A DNA stretch of 64,000 nt from Ryuthela nishihirai (Eukaryota; Arthropoda; Arachnida; Araneae; Heptathelidae), in contig JAWZYU010000678.1 in the NCBI GenBank assembly GCA_038380435.1, positions 1 to 64,000 of the forward strand, given 5' to 3'. Every line of letters begins with the position of its first letter. The stretch's first letter is position 1. Both the position numbers and the translations under genes were made by a program. The notes below the pieces were generated by a model. That model ran no database searches, was not told the origin of the DNA, and saw only the letters and a program-made list of their open reading frames with translations. Positions 23,505-33,800 of the stretch are shown piece after piece.

Positions 23505-23944
23505 TGTTTTATCTGTGAGCGGCCCTTTTTTGCACAACATGGGCTAAATGGCCAGGTCACATGGACCCCAAGGTCTCAGATATGGTTGGGTCGGTTTTTC
23601 CTCTGAGCGGCCCTTTTTTGCACACAATGGGCTAAATGGCCAGTTCACAAGGACCTCGAAGGTTGGGGGAGGAAACTGACTAGAACACCTGTTGGGAGAC
23701 ATGGTAGCCTCCCGTCAAGGCCATCCAGCGTGTTCTTTAACGTTCACAGGGTATGGCTCTCCCGCAAACGGGGGCCCCATCCGACGGGCGGCGGCCTTTC
23801 CAAGCCCATCGTTGTCACCTACTGACCGTGGGCAGGGCGGGGAATTTTGCGGAGATAAATCTCAACGCTGACCCAGCTGGGACTCAAACCTGGGAACTAC
23901 AGATTACGAGCCTGGCGCGCTACAGACTGAGCCACCTCCGCCCC
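23505..23944 (-). repeat. SINE1 with short tail, right arm
   Basis: Two tail units lead to a body and tRNA-like head ending at 23944. It occupies the same position as the SINE1 at 1924-3060 of the left arm, but the left arm has about nine short units, so the array length changed after the duplication. Confidence 0.92.
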
Positions 23945-24303
23945 GTGTAACGACTGAAATTGCTTAAAATATCTGTGTGATATTTTGCAATTAATTTAAT
24001 AATTTTGTTTTGCAGATATCCCAGAGGTTTAAAACCGAGACATGAGTTCCACCCCAACAAACTATATCGTATTGAAATGCAGGTGGTATCCATGAGAAAT
24101 AATTAAATATTTTTGATCAGTCGTTTTCAAACTGTCTGATATTGTTCACCCGCAATTGTGTTTTCTAATGTGCCAATGACCAATGTACGTTTGCTAACTT
24201 GGGATCCTTAAAGAAATTTAACCCAAAAATTATCTATTTTTTAATAAGAATATTTCAAACAAGATGTTGCATTCAGTTATGAAGAAGCAGCAGTAGGTAT
24301 ATT
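23945..24303. repeat. Segment S, copy 2
   Basis: This is an inverted copy of 1592-1922, also matching 63681-64000. It holds the exon-like stretch described separately. Confidence 0.88.
24017..24106 (+). pseudogene. Exon-like 29-codon frame in segment S, unrecognised
   Basis: TTTTGTTTTGCAG (ending 24015) looks like a 3' splice site and is followed, in phase, by a 29-codon frame ending in TAA. The peptide starts YPRGLKPRHEFHPN and is basic and uniform in composition. I do not recognise it. The copy at 1592-1922 is identical through this stretch, while the copy near the window end has an extra A that shifts the frame. It may be a terminal exon fragment duplicated with its surroundings, or chance. 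Confidence 0.25.
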
Positions 24304-24985
24304 AAAATGTGTGGCTCAGTCGGTAGCGCACCAGACTCGTAATCTGCAGTTCCCAGGTTCGAGTTCCAGCTGGGTCAGCATTGAGATTTAGCTCCACAAA
24401 ATTCCCCGACCTGTCCATGGTCAGTAAAGGACACCGATGGGCTTGGAAAGGCCGCCGTCCGTCGGATGGGACGTTAAGCCGTGGTTCCATGTAAGGAGAG
24501 CCATACCCTGTGCACGTTAAAGAACACGCTGGATGGCCTTGACGGGAGGCTACGATGTAAAGGCCGCCGTCAGTCGGATGGGACGTTAAGCCGTGGTTCC
24601 ATGTAGGAGAGCCATACCCTGTGCAGGTTAAAGCACACGTGGATGGCCTTGACGGGCAGGTTACCATCTGATTCCCAACAGCTGTTCCAGTGGGTCCCCT
24701 CCCCCAACCTTCTCTGAGCCTTCGGGGTCCACGTGACCTGGCCATTTAGCCCATGGTGTGCAAAAAAGTGCCGCTCAGAGGTAAAACAACCCAACGTTAA
24801 AGAACACGCTGGATGGCCTTGACGGGAGGCTACTATCTGTCTCCCAACAGCTGTTCCAGTGGGTCCCCTCCCCTAACCTTCTCTGAGCCTTCGGGGTCCA
24901 TGTGACCTGGCCATTTAGCCCATGGTGTGCAAAAAAGTGCCGCTCAGAGGTGAAACAACCCAACCATCGGATGGGACGTTAAGCC
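24304..24985 (+). repeat. SINE1 with duplicated body and two tail units
   Basis: The tRNA-like head lies at 24308-24372 (A box TGGCTCAGTCGG, B box GGTTCGAGTTCC). The body follows, then at about 24557 a second partial body restarts (AAAGGCCGCCGTCAGTCGG), then tail units. The internal restart shows that body as well as tail can be duplicated. Confidence 0.9.
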
Positions 24986-25755
24986 GTGGCCCCGTGTGCG
25001 GGAGAGCCATACCCTGTGCACGTTAAAGAACACGCTGGATGGCCTTAACGGGAGGCTACCATCTGTTTCCCAACAGCTGTTCCAGTGGGTCCCCTCCCCC
25101 GAAGGCTCAGAGAAGGTTGGGGGAAGGGACCCACTGGAACAGCTGTTGGGAGACAGATGGTAGCCTCCCGTCAAGGCCATCCAACGTGTTCTTTAACGTT
25201 GGATTGTTTTACCTCTGAGCGACACTTTTGTGCACACCATGGGCTAAATGGCCAGGTCATATGGACCCCGAAGGCTCAGAGAAGGTTGGGGGAAGGGACC
25301 CACTGGAACAGCTGTTGGGAGACAGATGGTAGCCTCCCGTCAAGGCCATCCAGCGTGTTCTTTAACGTTGGATTGTTTTACCTCTGAGCAACACTTTTTT
25401 GCACACCATGGACTAAATGGCCAGGTCATATGGACCCCGAAGGCTCAGAGAAGGTTGGGAGAAGGGACCCACTCTAACAGCTGTTGGGAGACAGATGGTA
25501 CTCTCCCGTCAAGGCCATCCAGCGTGTTCTTTAACGTGCACAGGGTATGGTTCTCCCGCACACGGGGCCACGGCTTAACGTCCCATCCGACGGACGGCGG
25601 CCTTTCCAAGCCCATCGCTGTCCCCTACTGACCGTGGGCAGGGCGGGGAAATTTGCGGAGATAAATCTCAATGCTGACCCAGCTGGGACTCGAACCTGGG
25701 AACTACAGATTACGAGCCTGGCGCGCTACCGACTGTGCCACCCCCGCCCCACAAG
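24960..25755. repeat. SINE1 fold-back: plus-strand body joined to minus-strand element
   Basis: A plus-strand body fragment (24960-25098) ends at GTCCCCTCCCCC and abuts, at about 25099, the complementary block CGAAGGCTCAGAG of a minus-strand SINE1 with three tail units and a complete head at 25690-25750. The join is head-to-head inside the tail unit, a site expected to extrude as a hairpin. Confidence 0.88.
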
Positions 25756-26462
25756 TGACACAAAGTTTGCCAGATCACTAATTTCTAAAAAAATCTTTGT
25801 CAGATATTTTTTCAGAATTCTGTAATCAACTATAATTTTCGGATACTTTTTTGAGCGACTGTACATGAAGGTTGCTAGATCACTAATTTCTAAAAAGTCG
25901 TTGCCAGATGTTTTTTCTGAATTTTGTAATCAACTATAACGTTCGGACACTTTTTTGAGCGAATATACACGAAGGTTGCCAGATCTCTAATTTCTAAAAA
26001 AAATCGTTGCCAGATATTTTTTCTGAATTTTGTAATCAACTATAACGTTCGGATACTTTTTTAAGCGACTGTACACGAAGGTTGTCAGATCACTAATTTC
26101 TAAAAAAACGTTGCCAGATGTTTTTTCCGAATTCTGTAATCAACCATAAAGTTCGGATACTTTTTTGAGCGACTGTACACGAAGGTTGCCAGATCACTAA
26201 TTTCTAAAAAGTCGTTGCCAGATGTTTTTTCTGAATTGTGTAATCAACTATAACTTTCCGATACTTTTTTTTGAGCCACTGTACACGAAGGTTGACAGAT
26301 CACTAATTTCTAAAAAGTCGTTGCCAGATGTTTTTGGTGAAATCTGTAATCAACCATAACGTTCGGATACTTTTTTTGAGCGACTGTACACGAAGGTTGC
26401 CAGATCACTAATTTCTAAAAAATCGTTGCCAGATGTTTTTTCTGAATTCTGTAATCAACTGA
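25756..26462 (+). repeat. Tandem array of 103-bp MITE half-units, 7 copies
   Basis: Units contain GAAGGTTGCCAGATCAC, TAATTTCTAAAAA, TCGTTGCCAGATG, TTCTGTAATCAAC and GTTCGGATACTTTTTTGAGC. This is one arm of the palindromic MITE repeated head-to-tail. Compared with the 93-bp satellite, each unit keeps the extra CTGTAATCAAC block. The first unit begins GTGACAC, the exact centre of the MITE palindrome. Confidence 0.92.
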
Positions 26463-26658
26463 TAGGTCGCAGACATATTGATTTTAATAATTTTAATTTT
26501 TTTATTTCATTTCTATCCTGATCCTTTGTGTCTGACGGAGATGTCTTCGGAGGTTAATGGGTGCAAGATCTCGGTTGCGAATATCTTTCAGGGTTCCGTT
26601 CCACTTGTGAAATATGGAAGTGGAATCGGGTTTTTGCCCGGGGCTTGCTTCTGATTGG
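26463..26658. other. Spacer, no gene seen
   Basis: A short AT-rich piece and a GC-richer piece with no frame or motif recognised. Confidence 0.4.
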
Positions 26659-26993
26659 TTTCGAGTCCCAGCTGGGTCAGCGTTGAGATTTATCTCCGCA
26701 AAAATTCCCTGCCCTGCCCATGGTCAGTAGGGGACACCGATGGGCTTGGAAAGGCCGCTGTACATCGGATGGGACGTTAAATCGTGGCCCGTGTGCGGGA
26801 GAGTCATACCCTGTGCACGTTAAAGAACACGCTGGATGGTCTTGACGGGAGGCTACCATCTGTCTTCCAACAGCTGTTCCAGTGGGTCCCCTCCCCCAAC
26901 CTTCTCTGAGCCTTCGGGGTCCATGTGACCTGGCCATTTAGCCCATGGTGTGCAAAAAAGTGCCGCTCAGAGGTAAAACAACCCAACCCAACA
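26659..26993 (+). repeat. SINE1 lacking the A box
   Basis: It starts within the B box (TTCGAGTCCCAGC) and continues through body and one tail unit. The 5' part of the tRNA-like head is absent, so it could not be transcribed from its own promoter. Confidence 0.9.
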
Positions 26994-27196
26994 CAAGCCC
27001 TTTTGGTCGGAGAGTTCCCGGGGTTGGCAGAAAGATATTATCATGCTCGACCTGGGAGAAACAGTTCGGTGTGGGTTGATCAGTCTAACAGACCCGGGTT
27101 CGGTCTTTTTCTATCTTTCTTTTGCTATCTTCGCTGAGTCCGACTTTCGTGAAATTCACTGCACTGACTTTTAGGCCATATTTCAAGGAGGGAAAT

Positions 27197-27644
27197 TGTT
27201 AACTTAAACATCTCTTAAATTAGTGAGATGATAAACTTTTACTTAAATACGTTAGGCGAAATTTAAAAGAAATTTGCTTTGCTTGGGAAAAACCACGATC
27301 AGAGAAATCTGGAGTGGGTGCTTCATGAAAATTTACGCCGTGTGCACATCACAATAACTTAGCAGAATACCGTTCTCGTTCCGGAGAAACTTCAACATGG
27401 TAGAGTTATTTTAATTTAACTTACTCTGCTTATTGTCACTTTCACTTTTAAGTTTTACTTTCATTATTTTGTGTTGAGTGTTGTTCGAACTTAAGCTTCC
27501 CTGAATGGAGTGAGTATACCTTTATAAGCCAGTGGTGGAACTTTGTTAAGTGTGAAATTTAAATAAATTAAAAATTTTTGTTATTGTTCAAACAAAAATT
27601 GGGTCTTGGTCAATCATCTGAAATCTCTACTCGTCGCAACTACA
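27197..27644 (+). mobile_element. LTR (448 bp) with upstream polypurine tract
   Basis: AAGGAGGGAAAT at 27185-27196 is a polypurine tract placed exactly before TGTTAAC at 27197, as at the 3' LTR of a retrotransposon. The candidate LTR has a TATA-like CTTTATAAG near 27522, AATAAA near 27562, and ends ...CTACA at 27644. About 190 bp upstream (26994-27184) may be a 3' internal remnant. No second LTR or target duplication can be shown because no upstream partner is in the window. Family is not determinable. Confidence 0.5.
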
Positions 27645-27869
27645 GTAAGAGAATACGAGACTGCGTATTGCTAGCTTGTAGATTGTTCCTGGTTCGAATC
27701 TAAAATCTTCTTTCGGCTACTCTTTCAAAAATATTTGTTTGAAGGCATTAAATTTCGAAGTCAGATCATCAAGCTATTGACATGCAGTTCTAGTTAAGAT
27801 AATTATTTTAGTAAACGCGGAACATTTTAAGTTCATACCGCATGCCTCGAAGAGGAAACGTTGCGGGTG
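27645..27869. other. Spacer after LTR
   Basis: There is a B-box-like GGTTCGAATC near 27693 with no convincing A box. I see no gene. Confidence 0.35.
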
Positions 27870-28078
27870 ACAGAAAGCTAGGGTGGCATTTTTGGAGTGG
27901 AGACGCACTTTCAACATTTATTATAATTGTACGGGTGCGAATCCCTCATTCCTTATCGGGTGCACAGCGACTTTTTCATCACCCTGTATAATGCCGTTTT
28001 TTTTTGGTTTTCGACTCTTTCTGAAGGCTTTTTTTTTTTTTTTTTATGTGACTTTAATATCTATATATCTTCGTACTC
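27870..28078 (+). repeat. E module, partial copy 0
   Basis: It shares GGAGTGGAGACGCACTTTCA, CTTTTTCATCACCCTGTATA and the CTATATATCTTCGTACTC block with 41990-42180 and 50340-50510. It marks the start of the first composite duplication unit. A long T run is at 28030-28045. Confidence 0.8.
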
Positions 28079-28703
28079 CCCCCCGATAGGGGACCACCTT
28101 GTCGTGGTGGGGGGGCCTAGGGCCCAGCAACCCGGCTGAGGAGGCATTGCCGGTCGGGATGATCCCTAGCTGGAGCAGGCCAGAGGATTTGCCGGCTGTA
28201 ATGGGCACCAGCTGGAGCATTCCAAGGTTTTGCCGGTTGGGGTGGCCCTCGGCTGGAGCATTGCTGAAGCCACCCGAGGTTGAAGATGCTGCTGGCCGGC
28301 TTGATTGCCGGTCGGGTGGTGACGGCGTTGGAGACCTCACCTCTCAGGAGACCTGTGTGGTCTGTTCGACGGCTCTGCCGAAAGGTCTGAACCCGCCTCT
28401 AGGCACGAGCTGTCCAAAAAGTCTGGGTCTTACTAAGAGTCTCCACCCCGGGTGCCGATCGAGCTTGGATCTTTATATCCTTGCACATTTGCAAACCGGG
28501 GAATAGATTAAAGTTAGGTTTCTTCCGGTGGTCAGCTTTCCTTCTATAGGACTGCTGCCATGTGAGGCTGGGGTTGAGGTGCGCCTATAGGGCGTATTCC
28601 TTGCCCCCGGCTCTAGATAGTCATGGCTTTTCTTAAACCAGGTAGTGCTGTCAGGCGGAACCGGGAATTACCGTGGTTGCACAAGATCGCAACATAGAGA
28701 TCC
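28079..28703 (+). mobile_element. 625-bp GC-rich retroposon with 14-bp target-site duplication
   Basis: ATATCTTCGTACTC occurs at 28065-28078 and again at 28704-28717, flanking the element exactly. The related sites at about 42160 and 50490 show the empty target (CTTCGTACTCAGGAGAC and its A variant). The element begins CCCCCCGATAGGGG and has a stem ACCAC (28093-28097) / GTGGT (28104-28108) nested in a C-run/G-run pairing, as at the 5' end of some non-LTR elements. It ends CAACATAGAGATCC with no poly(A). A 135-codon frame (28099-28506) has no recognised domain. It is probably a non-autonomous element mobilised by a LINE. Confidence 0.85.
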
Positions 28704-28717
28704 ATATCTTCGTACTC

Positions 28718-29175
28718 AGGAGACTTGGCACTTCAATGTATTGAATGGCTTTGTTGCCAGATTCCATGTCAATCTTTTTCCCCCGGCGGAATGCATATTT
28801 TAGAATATCGGAACGAAACAATTTTTGAACAACCCAACGTTAAAGAACACACTTGGTGGCCTTGACGGGAGGCTATCATCTGTCTCCCAACACCTGTTCC
28901 AGTGGGTCCCCAGCCTTCTCCGAGCCTTCGGGGTACTTGTCACCTGGCCATTTCGCTCATGTTGTGCAAAAAAGCGCCGCTCAGTGTTAAAACAATCCAA
29001 ATGCACTTACGATTGGTTTACTGACTACTACTCCTTAACAGAGATTCAGAAGATGTTTATGTGGGTGTTGTAATGAAACGATTAAATGCAGTGTTGCCAA
29101 CCTCGAAAGATGAAATGATGCCTAAGCCTCAGAATATGACGGCAATGGATTTGGCAGCGATTTTTGTTTCAACGT
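28718..29175 (+). repeat. E/Y module with one SINE1 tail (copy 0)
   Basis: After the E-module end (GTTGCCAGATTCC, about 28755) a single plus-strand SINE1 tail lies at 28830-28995. The Y module then runs from about 28997, containing CAAATGCACTTACGATTGG and a 34-codon frame starting ATGAAACGATTAAATGC at 29072. The same order recurs at 42180-42640 and 50530-50990. At 34441-34655 only the tip of the SINE1 tail and the Y module are present. Confidence 0.85.
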
Positions 29176-30035
29176 AGGATTGGTTGGTTGTTTTACCTCT
29201 GAGCGGCACTTTTTTGCACACCATGGGCTAAATGGCCAGGTCACATGGACTGCTAAGTCTCAGAGAAGGTTAGGGGACCCACTGGAAAACCTGTTGGGAG
29301 ACAGATGGTAGCCTCCCGTCAAGGCTATCCTATGTGTTCTTTAACGTTGGGTTGTGTTACCTCTGAGCGGCACAATCTTGCACAGAGTGGGCTAAATGGC
29401 CAGGTCACATGGACCCCTAAGGCTCAGAGAAGGTTAGGGGACCCACTGGAAAACATGTTGGGAGACAGATGGTAACCTCCCGTGAAGGCCATCCTGTGTG
29501 TTCTTTAACGTTGGGTTGTTTTACCTCTGAGCGGCACTTTTTTGCACACAATTGGCTAAATGGCGAGGTCACATGGACTGCTAAGTCTCAGAGAAGGTTA
29601 GGGGACCCACTGGAAAACCTGTTGGGAAACAGATGGTAGCCTCCCGTCAAGGCTATCCTATGTGTTCTTTAACGTGGGGTTGTTTTACCTCTGAGCGGCA
29701 CATTCTTGCACAGAGTGGGTTAATGGCCAGGTCACATGGACCCCTAAGGCTCAGAGGAGGTTAGGGGACCCACTGGAAAAGCTGTTGCGAGACAGATCTA
29801 ACCTCCAGTCCAGATGGGTTGTTTTACCACTGAGAGATTTTTTGCACACAATGGGCTAAATGGCCAGGTAAGAAGCACCCCGAAGACTAGATTGGGGAGG
29901 ACCCACTGGAATGGCTGTTGGGAGACAGTTGGTAGCCATCCAGTGTGTTCTTTAATGTGTGCACGGGGTCACAGCTTAACGTCCCATCCCATGAACGATG
30001 GCGCTCCCAAGTCCATCGGTGTACCCTACTGAAGA
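29176..30035 (-). repeat. SINE1 tail array, about 5 units, with body remnant
   Basis: Units of about 165-170 bp carry the subfamily marks CTAAGGCTCAGAG and GGAAAACCTGTTGGG. At 29940-30035 a partial SINE1 body (CACAGCTTAACGTCCCATCC) closes the array without a tRNA-like head. Confidence 0.92.
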
Positions 30036-30848
30036 AAAAACGGATTTAAAAACAAAAACATCAGAAAAAGACATTTTACTCAGAAAAGTAAAAAAAAAAA
30101 AATGACCTTTTCTACTGTCCAAGATAGAGTCACGTGACCTAAAGATTCATACTCCAGAGATTCATCACTTGGACTCCGCTCATCAGGGGCGTGTCATGAT
30201 AATTCGGTGCACCGAGTCACGTGATCCGAAGATTCACACTCCAGAGATGCATCACTTGACGGATTCGTTCGCTCAGTAAGGGCGTGTTAAATAATGCGGC
30301 AGGCGGTGTATTGTATATCCAGATACATTAAGAATACTCTAAAAAGGCGATTCGGAAACAGTACAATGTACCGGCTATTACAATTCCGTAATAGCCGATA
30401 CGCCATACCTTTCCTAAGGGCCACATCTTCGTACCAGCGCCCGCCAGTGTTGCCTACGCTGGATCCCAGGCTGCCAAATGCCCAGGCCCTGCGCAGGCAC
30501 CACTGGTTACTTCGGTGGCTAGCTCATCAAGGCGTGTGGACGGACCGTGATGATAGCGCGTCCTCCCTACCCCCCAAAAAACGATTTGCTCCGCTGTTTT
30601 CCACCAGATTACGGCGTCGTGGTTTCGAACAAAACGGCTCGTGGAGGAGAGTCTTCGAAATGGGCTCCACAGCCAATTTGCTTATATAGTAGGTCTTCAG
30701 GGCATTTATTGATTAGCGGTAGGTAATATTTTGAAAGTTGGGTCATAAAAAATGAGGAATCTGGTAACGCAAATAATCTGACCAAGGGTCATCGGTTAGA
30801 GGTCACCGAGATCTAATTATGGAGGAAATTTCATAAAGATAGGTCTGT
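30036..30848 (+). repeat. P module, copy 0
   Basis: A duplicated low-copy sequence also at 35376-35800 (3' part), 43610-44430 and 53525-54338. It contains two 87-bp direct repeats starting GAGTCACGTGA at 30127 and 30214, a perfect 10-bp-stem hairpin at 30372-30397, a CCAAT at 30672-30676 next to TTATATAG at about 30682, and a 131-codon frame at 30294-30689. Confidence 0.85.
30294..30689 (+). other. P-module open frame, unrecognised
   Basis: The 131-codon frame contains MYRLLQFRNSRYAIPF (from 30366) and is Arg/Leu/Pro-rich. The frame from that Met stays open in the copies at 43949-44272 and 53863-54186 with scattered substitutions, but the fragment at 35399-35677 is shifted near its middle. 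The basic N-terminal stretch could resemble a mitochondrial presequence, but I recognise no family and the frame may simply be conserved because the copies are young. Confidence 0.25.
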
Positions 30849-33800
30849 AAATGGTAGCTAGGTAGTCACTGGAAGGAGAGCTATCCACCAATCCCCTGTG
30901 ATGATGCATAGAACCGGCCAGGCGTAGCACCTAATGTCCGACCCCGCCTTCTCGTGGTGCGGACCGTTAGTAACTTTCAAAAGAGATACTCTCTTGTGGA
31001 AGTGAACGGAAGGGGAGGGCTGCCAGATTAGTGTGGCCTACTGATTTGGACAACTATGGCTACTTTTCTTTTCTTTTCTACCCTGCTGAGGTGTGGTCAA
31101 CCACACAGGGTCCTGGTGCTGACCATATAAACCCACTGGACTGGACAGATATATGGCTCTGAGCTTGATTATGGATCCTGATTTTGATGCACTGGTGGGC
31201 TTCTGTGGAGGGAAAATCTTCCGCTGTGTTTTCTTTTTGTTTGTGGGTTGACAGCCCCAAGTGAATAGATCCACAGGATATGTTTATCAGCTGGTGGATA
31301 ATCCTGAGCAGAAGTCATCGCAGGCACCTGAACTCTTTGCTTCTATTGGCATCGTCAAATTCTACATTGGAGGAAGTCTTCCAGTGTAGATGGCTTCAGC
31401 CTTTAGTAGTGGGGTAACAGGTCTTTTCCCCCATGTCTGCGATTAGGGGGCTGTTTGATATTGTCGGCATTCCCTCTCTCAATAAACATAGTTTCTTTAA
31501 ACATCCCACTAACCATTTTCTCTCCATAGGTAGTTGGAATGTGAGGACTCTGCACAGAGCTTTTTCTCTTGATGTCCTCACACAAGAATTCCACCGTTAT
31601 AATTTAGATATTCTCGGCTTGCAAGAGACCAGATGGACAGATAAAGGTCAGATTCTTAAAAATAATCTTAAATTTCTCTTTTCAGGGAGGGACGACAATA
31701 AGCATCACCAAGGCGTGGGTCTGCTTCTCAGCAGACACGCTAGTGATGGTCTTCTAGGATATGAGTGCATTAATGAAAGGTTTCTTACAGCAAAATTTCA
31801 GACAAGCGTTAAAGACTTGAATGTTATCTGCTGTTATGCCCCCACTGAGGATGCCGATGAGGATGAGAAGGATAGGTTTTATGAACAACTTCAGGATATT
31901 TTGAATTCTGTCAAGAAAGGAGATATTACCCTTGTTCTTGGTGACTTCAATGCCAAAGATGGTACTGACTCTGACCTTTGGGGAGGAGTAATAGGCCCTT
32001 TTGGTATTGGTAGCTGCAATAGCAATGGGCAACGTCTCCTACAGGTAAGTAAACTCAATGGATTCAGAATAACTAACACTTATTACAAACACCGCGACAA
32101 ACATAAGTACACATGGGTTTCACCTGATGGGCTGCATAAGAATATGATTGATTACATATTAATTAACAGCAAATGGACTAGTTCTGTTAGGAATACCAGG
32201 GCATATAGGGGAGCTGAAATTGGATCTGACCATTACCTTGTTAAAAGTGTGTTGCAACTTAAACTTAAAAAGTGTTGTGCTAGGGTTAAAAAATTTACTT
32301 TTAATGCTGAAGCTCTGAAAGATCCAGTTATAGCCAAAGCTTACCATGATAGGTTACTTAGTCATTATGACAGTCATGGTTTGCTTACTACTGAAGTTGA
32401 GGAAGAATGGGATCATTTTAAACAGGCTTTTTTGGACACTAACAGTACTCTTTTAGGAAAAAAGGAGCAGAAGAGGCAAAATTATCTGAGTGATAAGGCA
32501 CTTGAGCTTATTTCGGAAAGAAAGAACTGCAGGAATGCCCTTAATCAATACCCTACTAGTCCTAATAGAAAGCATTACAGAAACCTTAATAAACTTGTAA
32601 AGGATCAGTTAGCTGCTGATAAAAATTTTTGGCTTGATGGTTTGGCTGACAAAGCCGAGGAAGCAGTTAGACAGCACAATAGCAGAGAGCTGTACCAGAT
32701 AGTTAATGTTTTGTGTGGTAGAAAACGGACAGGCATACAAGGATTGAAGGATAAACAAGGTAAGGTTATAGAAGGGGAGGATTCTGTCATGGCTAGGTGG
32801 GCTGAGCATTTCAGTGATGTTCTAAACAATGTAGTTAGTTCTACTCCCATTGTTTGCAATGATGATAGATGCATTGGTGGCTTTAATGTTGGCCCTATAA
32901 CACAATCTGAAGTTAGTTTGGCTGTTTCTAAACTGAAACTTCATAAATCCCCAGGGGTAGATGAAATTACTACGGAAATGCTTAGAGCTGGGAATGTTTC
33001 GGTTACCACTTGGATGACTGAAATTCTGAATCTCTTTTATGATAAAGGCATGGTTCCTAAGGATTTTACCAGAGCTATTGTTATCCCTATTTTCAAAAAA
33101 GGTGATCGCAGTTCTTGTGATAACTATAGGGGTATCAGCCTACTCTCTGTTCCAGGTAAAGTTCTTTCCATGATTGTGCGTAATAGAATTAAGAATCTGG
33201 TTGACAGGCAATTGCGTGATGAGCAATGTGGATTCAGAAGTGGTAGGGGATGTGTAGATCAGATATTTTCACTTAGGCAGATTCTTGAGAAATGTTTAGA
33301 ATTTCAGAAACCTTTGGTTGCTAGCTTTGTTGATTTCAAAAAGGCTTTCGACTCTGTTGATCGTCATAATTTGTGGTTGATTGTGAGATCATATGGTATA
33401 CCAGACAAGTTAGTTAACATTATGAAAGCTCTCTATAATAACACTGAGTCGTGTGTGAGAGTTGGTAAGGCTTGTAGCAATTGGTTTAGCATTACTTCTG
33501 GTGTTCGAGAAGGGTGCATTTTGTCTCCTTTTCTCTTTAGCTTGGTTATTGATTATGTTATGCGAAATTCACTTCAAGGGAAAGATTTTGGCCTTAAATG
33601 GGCTGGAGATAGGAAAATTTCTGATTTAGATTATGCTGATGATTTAGCCCTTCTGGCAAATGATGTTGATGAGATGAACTCTTTCATTCGAGCCGTTGAT
33701 GAGACTGGTAGTAGAGTAGGTTTGGTTATAAACAGAGAGAAAACTAAAGTGATGAAAATTGGTCAGGCAGGCTGTGATTCAGTTAATCTGAATGGTTGCA

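Noticed and set aside
24302..24745. 147-codon frame across SINE1
   Set aside because: It crosses the tRNA-like head and body of SINE1 and is an artefact of the repeat.
28099..28506. 135-codon frame in the GC-rich retroposon as a gene
   Set aside because: No domain is recognised, composition follows the GC-rich element, and the second copy has an internal deletion that removes much of it.
28997..29175. 34-codon frame of the Y module (MKRLNAVLPTSKDEMM) as a small protein
   Set aside because: It is present in four copies but one has a premature stop, most differences change residues, and there is no supporting signal.
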